Notes under the pieces: model-generated | The model's input: the letters and a program-made list of their open reading frames with translations, nothing else | Told to the model about the DNA's origin: nothing | Databases searched by the model: none | From: Diphasiastrum complanatum | Lineage: Eukaryota > Streptophyta > Lycopodiopsida > Lycopodiales > Lycopodiaceae | Assembly: GCA_029204225.1 (NCBI GenBank) | Contig: CM055108.1 | Coordinates: forward strand, 10,450,293 to 10,514,292 | DNA length: 64,000 nt | Direction: 5' to 3' | Shown: piece by piece, positions 9,615 to 22,004 of the stretch | Layout: each line of letters begins with the position of its first letter | How positions within the stretch are numbered: position 1 is the stretch's first letter | Position numbers and translations under genes: made by a program

Positions 9615-11578
9615 GTGCCGACCGATCCTATGTGCAGCCAGCAGTTTGGCTTTGTTAAAGGCCGGAACATTATGGATTCCATCCTCAATGTATGGACTGC
9701 TGCTGATTCTCTTGCTGCCTCAGCCGCCCCCTCTCTTATCATCCGTCTAGACCTCGACAAGGCCTTTGATCAGATCAGCTGGGATTATATTTGGGCCACT
9801 TGTCAGGCCTTTGGTCTTCCTTTGTCCTTTCTAAATTTCATTCGGGCTCTTTACCAAACCTCGATGGCCAAGATCCTCTTCAATGGTTGCCTCTCTGATC
9901 AGTTTGCCCCTACTTCTGGCATTCGCCAAGGCTTCCCTTTGTCTCCCATGCTCTTCGCGATAGCCACGGAGCCTCTCTCCTGCGCTTTTCACGAAGCAGC
10001 CTCCCTCTCTTGTATCTCTCCGGTCCTAGCTCCTTTCGGGCCGCTTTCCCATCAATTCTTTGCTGATGATGTAACCCTGCTCTCCCTCCTTTTAGAACCC
10101 CATGCCTCCATTCTGTTACTGCTCTTCCTCTCTGCTTAACCTCAGGAAATTTGAACTCCATGTTATCCACCCTACTGTGCCCACTTGGGTCTCCTCTCTC
10201 GGTCTCCGCATTGTTCGTCACGGTACGGTCACCCGGCTTCTAGGCATTCCTTTTGGTATTCATCTGTCCTTCGCCCAGCATTCTCAATGGTTCCTTCGGT
10301 CTTTTTTGGACAAGCTTGCCGCTTTGGACCCTCGCTTCATGTCCTTTCCTTCTCGGGTTTTAGTTGTCCGGTCATATCCTTTCTGCCCTACCGATCTTTT
10401 TTTCCTCTATCTTCATCTCCACCCGTGTCTTGCACGACTCTCTAGCTAAGGCCCTTCGCCATTTCCTTTGGGCAGGGAAGCGCCCTTTTCTCCCTTGGTC
10501 GGTGTGTACGGTGCCTACCCGGGATGGAGGCCTTGGTATTCCTGACCTGGTTGTGAAAAACCGTTCTCTTGTCCTCCGCCGACTTTCGTCCCTCACTCTC
10601 CCTTCTCAGCATTGGCATGCGCTTCTCCTTTCCTTTATGGCTTCTTTGGCTGCGGTACCCCCTCTGCTTCGCCCTCCTCCTAGTCTTGCAGGCATTCTTG
10701 CTTTTGGTTGCTCCTTTAAGTTTAAAGGCCCTTTTGTCTTGACCAACTTGGCACGTCTTTTGCTTCACCTCCGTTCCTTCTTTTCTTGGAGGGATGACTC
10801 CACCCTTCCTTCCTCCGAGTCCATCTGGACTTCGTCTCTCTTTCCGCCTAATGCACGGCCTCTCTTCCGTTCTCATCCTCGTCTTTGTCTTTCTCTAGCC
10901 ACTAAAGGCCTGTTGTCCCATGCCCAGCTGGTGCACGTTCCTCCTTGTCAAGTCCTCCTTGCCCTATTCTCTCCTCCTCGGAAACCAGTCTGATCTTCTT
11001 GGCCGCTTCCTGTGCTATTCCGATTCACATTTCCCTGGTTTCGCCCTTCGATCTATCCGGATGGAACCCTTCACTTTCTTCCTCCCTTTTCCTGGATTAC
11101 CTCAACTGCCTCTAGACGGCCTCTGATTCTCCACCTCATTGGCGCCCGCCTCAATACCGCCTGTTCGCTGCCTGTAGGAAAGCTGAGATACCTGGCATTT
11201 CGCATCCTCACTAAATTCCTCCCTCTGCTTTCTAAATGGCCCTTCCTTGCTTATCGGCTTTGCCCGCTCTGTCAGCTGGCTGAAGAAACTGTCGAGCACT
11301 TGTTTTTTCACTGTCATTGTCATCTTTGGCTGGAGCTGAGTCACATCTTCTCGCGGTGGGGTCTCACCTTCTCTCTGGACACTGGCACCATTCTCCTGGG
11401 GGATTCATTGCTGACAGGTTCTTCTACTCTTACATTCTGGCATGTGTGCAGGCTAGCGACTTTATGGAAGATATGGACGGTTAGGAATCAGCAGGCTTTA
11501 GAGGGGGACCTCCCCTCTTTGTCTGCGGCGGCGTGTGTTCGGCTGGCTATGTTCTATTTTAGTACTACTTGCAGTTGA
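9615..11578 (+). pseudogene. LINE ORF2: reverse transcriptase (partial) and zf-RVT domain
   Basis: The first recognisable word is QQFGFVKGRNIMDSIL, RT block 1-2. It is followed by LIIRLDLDKAFDQISWDYI with the first catalytic aspartates, SGIRQGFPLSPMLFAI, and HQFFADDVTLL with the FADD active site at about 10050-10080. A frameshift near 10130 leads through the LLGIPFG thumb region to SLAKALRHFLWAGK and RDGGLGIPDL (10440-10560). The C-terminal zf-RVT domain has YRLCPLCQLAEETVEHLFFHC at about 11253-11315. The N-terminal endonuclease is missing. Several frameshifts make it inactive, but the FADD box is intact. Confidence 0.88.
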
Positions 11579-11734
11579 TTTCTGTTTGCTACCCTGCGTG
11601 GTATGCTAGGTGGACTACCCTGAGGCTTTAGACATTACTTATGTACTCTGTCTGTTTTCGGCCATGGATGCCGTTTTTTGTACTTGTATATTTGTGAATA
11701 TACGATAGTGCAATTAAGCCTTCAAAAAAAAAAA

Positions 11735-11746
11735 AAGTAGGACCAA
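11735..11746 (+). repeat. Target-site duplication of the LINE, right copy
   Basis: AAGTAGGACCAA, identical to 8181-8192. Confidence 0.85.
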
Positions 11747-12009
11747 TCTATGTATTCTATGAAAATGTTTGGTTGAAATGAGGTCATATTGGAAGCTTAG
11801 TTCAGACTTTCTTTCACTTGTAAACAACAAAGTAATAAATGTGGTACGTAAGGTGGTACGTACTCTAAGCAATTGGCATTTATGTGCAATACGTCACAGC
11901 AACCTGAGGTTGGAGCTTGAAATTTCTGAAAATATCTTTTGAAGCAAGCAGAAACAACTTTCTGGTTAAATGTTGGTCACAAAGCATAACACTATTTTGC
12001 ACTTTTCAG

Positions 12010-12129
12010 GCAAAGTATCACGCAACATTTGATAAGGTTAATGACGTCATGGGCTGTTGTATGTGATGTCTGGTACATGGAACCCCAAAATATTCTTCCT
12101 GGTGAAACTTCAATTGAGTTTGCCGAGAG
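12010..12129 (+). CDS. GPAT9: GPAT9 exon
   Basis: Preceded by TTTTCAG and followed by GTATAA. It completes the lysine codon split at 5932 and reads QSITQHLIRLMTSWAVVCDV, then WYMEPQNILPGETSIEFAER, with the arginine codon split at its end. The order and phase fit exactly between the exons at 5847 and 12258, so the 6077-bp gap is an intron. The methionine at 12049 is internal to the protein, not a start. The substitutions relative to the angiosperm form I remember are conservative, which suggests a working gene. Confidence 0.92.
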
Positions 12130-12257
12130 GTATAATTTCAGTCATGATGTCCAGGTTTTTCTGGTTAATCTTATTGTAAAAAGAATCTATATGTCGTTCA
12201 AACTGCTTCTCAGAGTTGGGATCAGGCTGCCAATACTTTTCGTTTAAGCGTGTGCAG

Positions 12258-12356
12258 GGTCCGCAAGCTGATAGCAGACAGAGTTGGTATCAAAATGGTT
12301 CCGTGGGATGGTTATTTGAAGTATCAGCGTCCTAGCCCAAAGCTGAAGGAAAAGAA
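12258..12356 (+). CDS. GPAT9: GPAT9 exon near the C-terminus
   Basis: Acceptor GTGCAG just before. The exon reads VRKLIADRVGIKMVPWDGYL, then KYQRPSPKLKEK. Two endings are possible. Translation could stop at the TAA at 12358-12360, giving a tail of KEKK. Alternatively, GTAAGG at 12357 is a splice donor that splits the last lysine codon and joins a further exon encoding the usual QQSFAE-type tail. The donor context is good and the known proteins continue past this point, so I favour splicing. I did not find that last exon downstream in the window. Confidence 0.88.
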
Positions 12357-12360
12357 GTAA

Positions 12361-14770
12361 GGAAGCTGATGGCAATCTTGTTTATGCATATTTCAAAACT
12401 CCCTAAATCAAATGGCATTTGTATTGCTTTTTTCCCTGCTCTTGGCAGACTGATAGCTGATCGACCCTTGGCCTTTTATAATCAATATTTTAATCACGTT
12501 GGGCCTGAGCCATGAAAATGTGCTCTTTTGGTAATCTTAGCCCAGTGCAGTAATCGGTTATAGTGAAAAGGTGTTTATTGTTTGGTAACGCAAAAACCTT
12601 TTTCTGTCTAGTTATATTTTTGGACATTTAAGTCAGATTTAACGAAGTTTGAGTCATGTAAGATGATTGGTCAAAAAGATAGAAATTTTACATAGATATC
12701 AAAAAAGCAAACAAGCCTGATACCAGGTCATGTTGCATAGTATGCAGTTGTGTACCAAAAGGTACGGAATGTCAAAAGAAAAACTAATTTAAAGTTTTAG
12801 GCGTATTTCCAGCTTCGGGGTCACGTTTTTAGCCGAGTATATTCCTTAAACAGCTTGTTATGGATTGAAATACAATCAAATTGAAGAAAATCCAGATTAG
12901 CTTTTATAATGTGGCAACATCCTAACTAGAAGAACAATTTCATATGCTAAAAGATTGTTTTAGAGACCAAGGCCAGCTTATTCAAATAAAGGGCCTGCCC
13001 CACCACCACTTAGCAACATTCAGTCAATGGTAACTTGTTCTAACTGAGACTGGTGGTGCCCCACCTGCAGTGAGCAAGCAAAACTTAGCAAATTGATTTT
13101 GTTTGTGCGAATGTATTTTTGGCTCGTTAATTGAGCCAAAAACATGCAGTTAAGCTAACTAGAGTCAGCTTCCAACTGTCAACGATGGACTACAACAAAT
13201 GGTTGGTGATGGCAGTCCACTCCCTTCCCTGTTCACAAATCAAAGTTTTTCTGCCCCTGCAAATTGCTGCTGTGGAAGGTGTTGTTGTTGAGCATTGTTG
13301 CTTGCAAGGTTGCCCTTTCTGCTGCCATTTTTCTGCTGCTTTGTTTGCAGGGAGTCTCCAACATTGTAGCGATTTGCATGCAGCCAACACAAGGCTACAC
13401 TTGCGGAAGGTGCCTCTTCCACTGCTACATACGTTTTTTGCAGCCTCCCTGCCAAGCAGCGTTTTTGCAGAACGTTTTTCCAGAGTCAAGTTTTGGCAGA
13501 ACTTTTTTCTAGAGCAACAGTTCTGCACAGCAACGTTTTTGTAGAACATTTTTCAGCGGGCAGCTTCTCCACTGGTGTGGTTTAGTAGGCATCATTCTTT
13601 GTTGGTGTGTTTTTGCAAGCAGCCTCCACTACTCTTTGCTTGCCTTCACAAATATTCACCAAATTTTGCTTGAAAGGACTCTCTGTTCTTGAATCCTTGG
13701 CATTTTCTCTCTCTCAATATAGTCATGGCTTGGCACCCTGCTATCAAATGATCTTAGGGATGACTCATTTCTTGATGAATCCCGAGACAGCGAGTTTGTG
13801 AGTTTCATACAATTCTCCACTGATCTGCAATTTACCAATCCATTTGGATCAGTGATAGCCCACAACCAAATACAGTGCGTGGCCAAGGGAGGCCTCAGTC
13901 GCACAATGAGAGGCACATCCTCCTATGAAAGGCGACAACGTGCCAAAATTTGGGATATTTAATTTTGGCATGTGCCTTATTTATATTTGTACAATTTAAT
14001 GACAAGGCATAATTAAAAGAATGGATTAGTTCCTAATGCCAATCGTGAGCCTTATTGTGGTTGCACGTCAATGTCTGCCAAACTGCCTGTAGGATCTTCA
14101 TCGTCTTTTGTCGTTACTCGTAAGTCTTTGTATTCGCCTCCTAATAGGTTTTCTTAAGGTCTCTTTACGAGCAGTGAGCCTAGTAAAGCCTCGTAAGAGG
14201 AAGCCTTATGGGTCACTTACGGGTTACTATATCACGTAGCTAGTTAACAATTTTCATGTGTATCACATATGGCATGTACTAGAGTACTATGCCCTAACTT
14301 GAAATTGTAGTAGTCTAGGGCCATAGCCCCCATTGGTTTGAGAATGGCAACCATATATGGCCCCTTGACAATTTGGCATATAACAAGTGTCAACAAAACC
14401 CTACATGACAAGTAGCTTCAAGATAATTGTATTTCAATTTTTTGAACCCAAGTTTTCTCTTATGCATAGATAGATCTCAAAACGATGATGGTAATTGTCA
14501 CCTGAGTTGAAAATATTTAAATCAACCAATGTTAAATTGATTGCTCAAACATTCAGCAATTTCGTGATTTTCTCCATAGTAATTCCATTGGTCATTGCCA
14601 ATCGAAGGTTCTGGTTCTCTTATCTCTTTCTTGGCAGGATACAATCTTAGTGGCAGCCATGGACAATACCACTTTGTGAGTGTCCAATTTGCAAGCTTGA
14701 GAGTAGAGACCTCTTCTTCTCTTGTATTCTTCCTTCCTTTCTCTTGCCTATCCTTCCTCATAGTTGAGTA
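12361..14770. other. Intron/intergenic, no gene recognised
   Basis: Continues GPAT9 sequence if the donor at 12357 is used. Around 13430-13560 three degenerate copies of a GCAGAACGTTTTT-like word occur. 13560-14770 probably contains the decayed LTR and leader of the gypsy gag that starts at 14771, but no LTR edge or primer site could be fixed. Confidence 0.4.
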
Positions 14771-15425
14771 ATGGATCCTAGCCCTTCGACACAACCTACT
14801 TCTCCTCTTACTACATCTATGACACCCACTTCTACATTGGATTCCGATGCTTTGCTGTCAGCAATCAACAATTTACAGCATCAAATTGTTGATATGCAAG
14901 CAAGACATGCAAATGATCAGCATGAATTGAAGGAGCTGATGCAATTAAGGCAATTACTGTACTAGCCCTTGTTTACACCTGAGGTTAAGGGGTCCTCAAA
15001 GTGCAATATCAAAAAAGAGGACCAATGACAAAGAAAAGGGAAAAAGAGAGCATGACCAAATGGGGAAACTGAAGTGGTTACTTCGTGGATTGATCGATGG
15101 AATTCTCATGTTTTCATTCACGATTCTTTCGACGAAAATAACATCAACCTAGCTATCATGTACTTGCGAGGTAAAGCTTTTACTTGGTGGCAGGACTTGA
15201 GGAGCCTGAAGCTCCAAGGTTGTGGGAAGATTTCTGAAAGGCCTTTAAGGCAGCCTATGTTTCTATACTGGATGACTTCGACTTCTATCGACAATTTGCA
15301 ACGATTCAGATGGGGAACCGGCCCCTTAATCAATACATGAAAGAATTCCAAGAGGTATATTCTCGTTTTGCTACTAGAATAGATCCTCTGTTGGTAAAGT
15401 TGCATTTTGCCCTCCAGGTACCTTG
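14771..15425 (+). pseudogene. Ty3/gypsy gag (broken)
   Basis: Begins with ATG and a Ser/Thr/Pro-rich leader, then a short helix (SAINNLQHQIVDMQARHAND) matching the gag start of the minus-strand copy at about 1960. After a stop and frameshift comes the capsid core: AIMYLRGKAFTWWQDL (about 15150-15200) and, in a second frame, FYRQFATIQMGNRPLNQY and FQEVYSRFATRIDPLLVKLHFAL (about 15280-15420). No zinc knuckle or pol follows, so this is a 5' remnant only. It belongs to the same broad family as 1-4032. Confidence 0.75.
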
Positions 15426-16358
15426 ACAAAGCTTCATGTTTCTCTGCATGTTGGGGCTTTTTGGAAGAACATGGTCACTTCAACATATAGAATTTTGTGC
15501 ATGTTTTTCCTACATGATGCTATTATATACATGTCCACTTTTATAGCAATGCTATTTCATTTTGGGAGCAATGCATACATCCTATCTATATCAGCACCTA
15601 GTCCATATTGGTACCCTTTGTTATGGACATCATGCCCGTATGGGTGCTATTTTTGTGCATATGTTGGTGACATGCCCTTTTTTATTCACATACAGGACTA
15701 AGGACCGTCTTTACTGCCCAAATGTTACCAGTTAATTAACTGAAGTGGGGACCTATAGAGGGTATGATCTTTGGTCTCTAGAAGCTTCCAATTTCATATA
15801 AGTAGGGAATGGAGACACTCATTATTTGTCTTTGGATATCAACATCGCTTGAGCTCTTTGTTGGAAAAGCGATTGCTATTTCTTGTAGGAATTTAACCGT
15901 TTATTACATGTGATGTTATTTGCCATTTTTTAAGGGAGATCATTATCTGATTGTCATTCATGGTCTTTCATACTTCATACATTAAAATCTGCAATTGTGT
16001 TCATAGTTATATGTCAAAAAGATGTCACAAGAATTTTATACAATTTTGCTATAGACTTTGGGTTTATTTAAAGACTATCATGAAAATTTTATAGAATAAT
16101 ACGTCATCACTACAAAAATAAGTTATTGACCTACAATTATTATCCACAATCAAATGTTACTGGGGTTGACTTCAACTTGTCTAGCACTAATAGGATATTC
16201 TAGGGAAGTGTAAGGTGCTTAGCTCCTCAAGCTCCTCTCAAATCCCACTGGACAGTGTGTAAAGTGTCTTCATCCAACCTTAGCCAATCCTTTGTGTCTC
16301 GTACAGGCTCTTCCAGTCTTGGGGTACTTGGCCTTCACTCCCTATGGGTCTTGTCAAT
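15426..16358. other. No gene recognised
   Basis: AT-rich sequence between the gag remnant and an LTR boundary at 16371. It may be leader of the element primed at 16359-16370. Confidence 0.35.
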
Positions 16359-16370
16359 GCTCTGATACCA
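16359..16370 (-). promoter_or_regulatory. Primer-binding site (initiator tRNA-Met type)
   Basis: The minus strand reads TGGTATCAGAGC exactly, one base from an LTR-like TGTAAAGACC at 16372. It marks a minus-strand LTR element whose coding part is not recognisable. Confidence 0.7.
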
Positions 16371-16371
16371 A

Positions 16372-17160
16372 TGTAAAGACCACTCGGAAGGCTACCAAGA
16401 TGAGGACACGATACATTGGGAACAAATCAGGCTTGGGAACAAATACATTGGAGTATGCTATGTTTGTTGCCACTATTGTAGGGAACAAGTATCTTGAATC
16501 TTGATCCTTAAGAATGTTCCATCTCCTTTATCAAATAAGGCTCCCTTAAATGGTACTTTACTATACTACCTACTTCAATTACTCCAATATATTTTGAACA
16601 ATCTTCTCTAGTCACAACCACAAGGTACAAGTTTGTAAGCATACATCAACCAACATGATTGAGTTTCAAGAAAAGATCCTAAATTTCCAAGTGTCAAAGC
16701 CCATGTTACTTTGCTCATGATTGTTTCTAACTTACTACAATCACAAATTCATTTGATATATGTAAATGACATAATGCTAGAATCAGGTTGAGAAGGCATA
16801 GAAAGTTTGTCCCTATGTTTGATGACCTTGAACGACATGCTTCCTATTAGGCCCCAATAATGGCTTTAGTGTGCCCATGATCAGGTGGATTAGGTAATTG
16901 CCAGTGTCGAGGCACAATGCACAATAGGTGAGAAGGTGATCGTTCACAACAAGTACAGTCTAGGCACTTGAGGATATCAGAAGTCCTTGGGTGTGTCACT
17001 GTACATGACCCTGTGCATGCTACTAGTTGTGATGAGAGGCATGTAGATTTGTCGTGTATGGACCAAGTCCCTTTGTAGAGGACAACGAGCAATGACTAGG
17101 GTTAGCCAGTAAGTGACCCGGGTGGGCCACCCAGGTGGCAGGTACAACAAAGCATGGGAG
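16372..17160 (-). repeat. LTR sequence (edges uncertain)
   Basis: Starts TGTAAAGACC next to the primer site. From about 16850 to 17160 the base composition and words such as GCCAGTGTC resemble the gypsy LTR at 5018, so two LTR fragments may be fused here. No gene is present. Confidence 0.4.
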
Positions 17161-17162
17161 TT

Positions 17163-17470
17163 GTGAACATTGAGCAACAGTTTGCTGCTTCCTATTCTCC
17201 ACAATCAAATGGACTGGTAGAAAGGAAGAACAAGACCTTAGTCGAGTCTACCAAGTTGCCCAAATCGTTATGAAAACATGCCGTATCAACAACATCTTAC
17301 GTGCAGAACCGATGTATAACTAAAGGCCTCCCTGACAGCAAAACCTCTCATGAAGTCTGGACAAGATCCGAACCTTCATTGAAACATTTGAGAGTATTCG
17401 GATCCACCACCTATGCTCATGTCCCAAAGGACAACAGAAAGAAATTAGACCAGCCATTTGAAGGTATAGT
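17163..17470 (+). pseudogene. Ty1/copia integrase C-terminal fragment
   Basis: The plus strand reads a YSPQSNGLVERKNKTLVEST word containing the third catalytic glutamate. After a stop it continues with QNRCITKGLPDSKTSHEVW, then PSLKHLRVFGSTTYAHVPKD, the conserved post-core region of copia integrase. The first two catalytic aspartates and all upstream coding sequence are missing, and RT does not follow. It is a short decayed piece. Confidence 0.8.
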
Positions 17471-18091
17471 TCCAACAAGCATGGAGACTTACTATCCAAT
17501 TTTTAGAATTATCTCTTTGTAGCCTTAGACAGAGAACCAAGCTTGAAGCAGGCAGTAAATTGTTTTCCAGTGGCTCTTAAAACAAGGTTACTTCCTTCCG
17601 GATCACTTCTTGCTTTCCACTTAGTTTCACAGGTCCAACTAATAGCAAAAAGAATAATAAATTCTTTTTTGCATGGGATAGCAATTCCAGTGAGGTGAAT
17701 TATCCATACACAGTCTTTGCTTTACTTTCTGCTCAAAATTAACTTTTCGTCCTTAACATGCAATCACTGGAACATGTCCAATATTGTATACAAGCCGGAT
17801 AAATCGATTTATTGTCAATTTAACTATGAACTTAAACAAGATGGCATGATTCAGAACATTATGGACTAAAGCATGATGTCAAAACGTCAACCAAGCAGAA
17901 TCCGACAATGAAACAAGCAACCAGATCTACCATAGCTGATCATTCTACAACAATTGAAAGCTTTCTCAAGAAATAGGAAATTACGAATAAAGAAAACCAG
18001 ACCAAGGATAATAATTCTTGGGTAGAAGTTGATAGTTAAGAAACAGTATTCCAGATTTTTTCTTTTTTTGTTCTAAGGATAGAATCTGTTT
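17471..18091 (+). other. Degenerate sequence before a polypurine tract
   Basis: No recognisable RT or RNase H; presumably the eroded 3' part of an LTR element. Confidence 0.4.
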
Positions 18092-18104
18092 AAGGGAGGA
18101 AGAA
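18092..18104 (+). promoter_or_regulatory. Polypurine tract
   Basis: AAGGGAGGAAGAA directly before TGTTACGACC at 18105. Confidence 0.65.
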
Positions 18105-18660
18105 TGTTACGACCATATTTAGCTAAGGATTTGGAATAGTCCTAATATGGTAGACCGGCCCTCCGGTATTCGAGATTGTTGGTTATACCTTGATTTAATT
18201 TCATGTCAAGGCCAGTTTGTAACTAATAACTTTGAGAGGACCCAAGCACTCCTATTGAGACATGCGGAGTAGTGCATGGCTTGTGACGGTCATATGCATG
18301 AGGATAGCATGGGATGTGTGAGCTATGATTAGATGGACTGCATGAGAGGTTGCATGGGTGCATTCACAGACTTCTTACCCTTATGTATACGGGTAGGGAC
18401 ACGCCCACGTCCTCCTCCATTCTAGGTTGTGGCTCTTGGTTGGCAGATTTCTCTTCTCTCCTCCGGTATTCATTTGCCATGGCTTAGGGGTGAGTTGTTG
18501 GGATACATCTCAATTGGATGGGTGATTTCACTCCCACTAGTCTCTTTGTTTGTTGATCATGTCCTCATCTTGGTAGCTTTCCTGGTGATCTTTACACAAT
18601 GCCTTTCATATTTTTTTTCAATTTTGATCCAAGCAACTGTTTCAGTAGAAGTTTGATACA
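18105..18660 (+). repeat. 3' LTR (right end approximate)
   Basis: Begins TGTTACGACC right after the polypurine tract. The right edge is not defined; sequence character changes near 18650. Confidence 0.5.
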
Positions 18661-21600
18661 TATATTTTTGTGACCAAATATTTATCATCAAGTACTTGTT
18701 TTGGCTGTTCATGCGAGTGCATTTTATTGTTGTTTGCTTATGAAATTACTCAATTTCACAAGAATTTTGCTGAGCATATAGACTAATCCGTACTCCTTTC
18801 ACATTTACTGATGAGGAAGTTCCTCCATGAGACCTCTAGATCTTGTTATGTAGCACATTTGTCTGTTGGTAGGGTGCATATAGTACATGCCAGACTGCAG
18901 AATGGGTCTTGAATCCTTTTCTTTAATTCGTACTGGCTTTTTTAGCTAAAAAATTTGGAATTGAATTTTTTTTTTTTGGGTGGGGGGGAAGAGGGGGTGT
19001 GTGTTACCCTTAAATTTGCTCAGATTTCAGATGCAAAGATTCTCTTCTCATTAAACTATCCATCGAAGGAAATACACATCATTTTAAAAATGCTTAGCGG
19101 TTGAGCTAAATATCAACATACTTAATCTACATATTGCAAGTAGTTGCATAATTAAGAAAAGCTATGTGTCACTTAGTCATGCATTGCTATTTAGTGTCTT
19201 ATGATTTGAGACCAGCTCCGTGTTCAAAGTGAAGAACAATAGATTTTTTTAAGATTTGGACTAGACCATTAATTTTAAATTTGATATGAAAATTGTGACT
19301 TGAATATTTGTGGCCAAATATGCATTGTACCACTTCAACCAATTGGCCATTGAGCTCCATTGTAACTACTCTATAGGCATTTGATCATACTCAACTTGTG
19401 ACCTTGTTTTGGCATGAACTTGAAGATCAAGAAGTTCTAATCATGAAAATTTATGGGAAAAAATGACAAGGAACCAAAAGTATGGATTCCAAGTAGGAAT
19501 TTGTGTGCTGGAAGGACCTGTCAGAAATCCATGAAAGTGGTGAACTCCAACTTTATGGGCTGGAATGAATTTTTTAGGACAATGTTTAGGTATTATGAAT
19601 AATTTTTAAATTTGTGTTTAAGAAAAACATTCCAAGTTGTACTTTATGGAACGTATGGTACATTCTGACCAGATTTGGTAAGAACGGGTTTCTGAGGTTC
19701 AGAGAATCTTACCGTGGTTATTTACTTGGTCCATTGCAATGATCAATTATTACATCGTATGTGGAAAACCAAGAATTTTCTGATTTGTGCCATTTATATT
19801 GGAGCACTTATTCAAGCCACATTCTCTATCATATCATTTGTACTCAAGGAGAACGTTGCACCAAACAACTAGTGGCTAAGGCACAGATCAACTAGCCTTG
19901 TCAATGAATTTGTGTGGATTTAGGATGGTTGTACATCAGATGACTGTACTTCGTCGGCCTTTGGGCATTAATATGACCTTTTGGCATATACTTTTAGCAA
20001 AACGATCAATTTTACCCAAGTTTTTGATAGCAATATGATTTTACTAACGTCTTAATACCACACTGGTATGTTGGATATGATTATTTTGATGTATGATGTA
20101 TTGGAACAACCATTTTGGATTTCTGATCTTTTATCTAGGTATGAAGACATATTCTGTTAAAGATATTTGATAGACTTCAAAGCCAAACAAGTGAATATCT
20201 AGTTGGACCATATTTAGCATATTAATTGGTCAAAGAATCCAGAACTCCAGTTACAAGGTTCATCATCAATCCATATGTGTCTAGAGTTTTGACAAGTTTT
20301 GCATGTTTCTCAAACTGTGTGTATAAGGAAGGCATGAGTCAACTAGTAGATTTAGAAGCACCCCTTATTTTAGTTTGTTTGATATTTAGAGCATAGTTAG
20401 CTTAATCTACTCTAGTTCTGTGTAGGGCAATGATTTGAAGGTTTGTTAATCTTCCTGTGGAGAAGTGTTCATTCAATTCATATTATGAAATTTTATGCTT
20501 TGGCTGAGCAACAAAGCATATTAGATGAAATTAGATCATTCCATTCTTTAAGTTCCACATTTTTGGTCCATGTGTAGCTTATGAGCATTCAAAGATAATG
20601 TCATAAATGGTGAAAGCTTACAATGTGTGCATTGTTTTACTTGTATTGCAATCCACAAATGTCCAAAAGTTTCTAAGCTCTCTCATTCGATTTTATGCAG
20701 GCAACAAGAGCTTGCTAATGCAGTTTTTAATAAGTTGGAGGGGAAGTTGTAGTCTTCCTCAAATGAGCATAACCAATTCTCCTACAAGGTACCTCATTTT
20801 TCTTGTTCTTTTCATGCTTAAGCTTGAATGCCCAATGAATGAAGGTATCAAACTGAGATAAGAGAGAATCACATAGATCACCTTATTTAGGACTCTAAAC
20901 TTCTTCAGGAGTTACTATACTTACAAACCTATCAAATAACCTTAAGCATGGGTAATATTAATCTTGATCTCCTAATTATGTTAGGTGCCTCTTTCTTTTA
21001 TCATGGAACAATTTCTTCTAGCTGCCTTCCATTTATTTTCAAATTTCATAGATTGTTCATGCTCATCCTCAATGCTATATAATAAAATATATGAAAAAAT
21101 TGTGTTTCGAATCTTTTATTTTGTAGTTAAATACTTTATATAAACCATAAGTAGAGAAATGGTACATTGTACTCTCGGTGTATCATTTCCAAGCATTGTA
21201 GTTATTTTCTTTTGAAATGTAGTTGTGAATCTGGAATCAAGGCTTTGTAGGACGGAGTCTGTGAAGTATGGAGATGAAATATGTTATAAAGGAAAAAATG
21301 TAGAATTAATTTACTTATCCAGTGATTGATTGAGCATGGTCTAAAAGATCATGCCTAACAAGATTTTTAGTGATGGTCAGATCTACACCTTTAATGGCCA
21401 TTTAATCTCAATTGTAGTGATGGTTAATTAGGCACACGTTTAAATCCTCCATTGACATTTATTATTTAGAGCATTATAATTTTGTTCTCAAATACTAGTC
21501 TTCAAATGGGTATTTGGATATTTTGTGACCAGTAGGGCACCTATGCTGATGTCTTCCTTCTACAATGTAGTTTTCTATCAACTTGATTTCTTTGTGAGAA

Positions 21601-22004
21601 ACTCTTGTGGTTCCTTTGATTGGACTCACCTGCCATCTACTCCATGTTCAAAATATCATTCATTGATTGTGTAGGTCACCTTTGTTGGAGATTCTTTATA
21701 AGATTTATAATTCAAAGCTTGGATATGGAACATACATGCAGCCGAAACTTTGTTCAAAATGCATTTTAAAGAAATAAAAAATAAAAAAAATCCATCAAAA
21801 AATTGTCTTTGCATTTTCCAAGCTTGAAGAGGTCAACTACTTTGTTACCTTGTCAAGGGATTGAATAGTTGGATTGACCAAAAGGTGGGATCGATGATGC
21901 ATGCATCTTGGTTTCCAAGGGCGGCTTGAACCTTGGGAACAAAGAAACTTTGGATTCTAATGCAACCAATAGAGCCAACCTGGGACTCGATGATGTATGT
22001 AAAA
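18661..22004. other. No gene recognised
   Basis: 3.3 kb of AT-rich sequence with a T/G-rich run at about 18970-18995. No protein family, LTR edge or RNA gene was recognised. Confidence 0.4.

Larger units (their letters stand above)
8193..11734 (+). mobile_element. L1-like LINE retrotransposon, internally deleted
   Basis: The 3542-bp insertion in the GPAT9 intron is bounded by a perfect 12-bp duplication (8181-8192 and 11735-11746) and ends in a run of A (11724-11736). It carries an ORF1 with a DUF4283-like domain (about 9150-9605) and then an ORF2 that begins only in the middle of reverse transcriptase. The APE-type endonuclease and RT fingers are missing, so it could only have been mobilised in trans or was deleted after insertion. 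It lies in the same orientation as GPAT9. Confidence 0.88.
5933..12009 (+). other. 6.1-kb GPAT9 intron
   Basis: Bounded by GTGAGT and TTTTCAG in matching phase (2/2). Contents: a GGACGC-rich low-complexity patch (about 6690-6905), a foldback element (7761-7902), short palindromes and A-runs near 8030-8100, and a LINE (8193-11734). The remainder (5933-6690, 6906-7760, 7903-8180, 11747-12009) shows no gene. Confidence 0.88.

Noticed and set aside
10442-10876. Basic 144-codon minus-strand frame
   Set aside because: Antisense shadow of the LINE RT thumb region, caused by its biased codon composition.
13131-13544. Overlapping open frames on both strands
   Set aside because: Low-complexity Leu/Ser/Cys-rich translations around a degenerate GCAGAACGTTTTT repeat; no family features.
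12361-14770. Search for the final GPAT9 exon (QQSFAE-type tail)
   Set aside because: No acceptor followed by such codons was seen by eye; absence is not proof.
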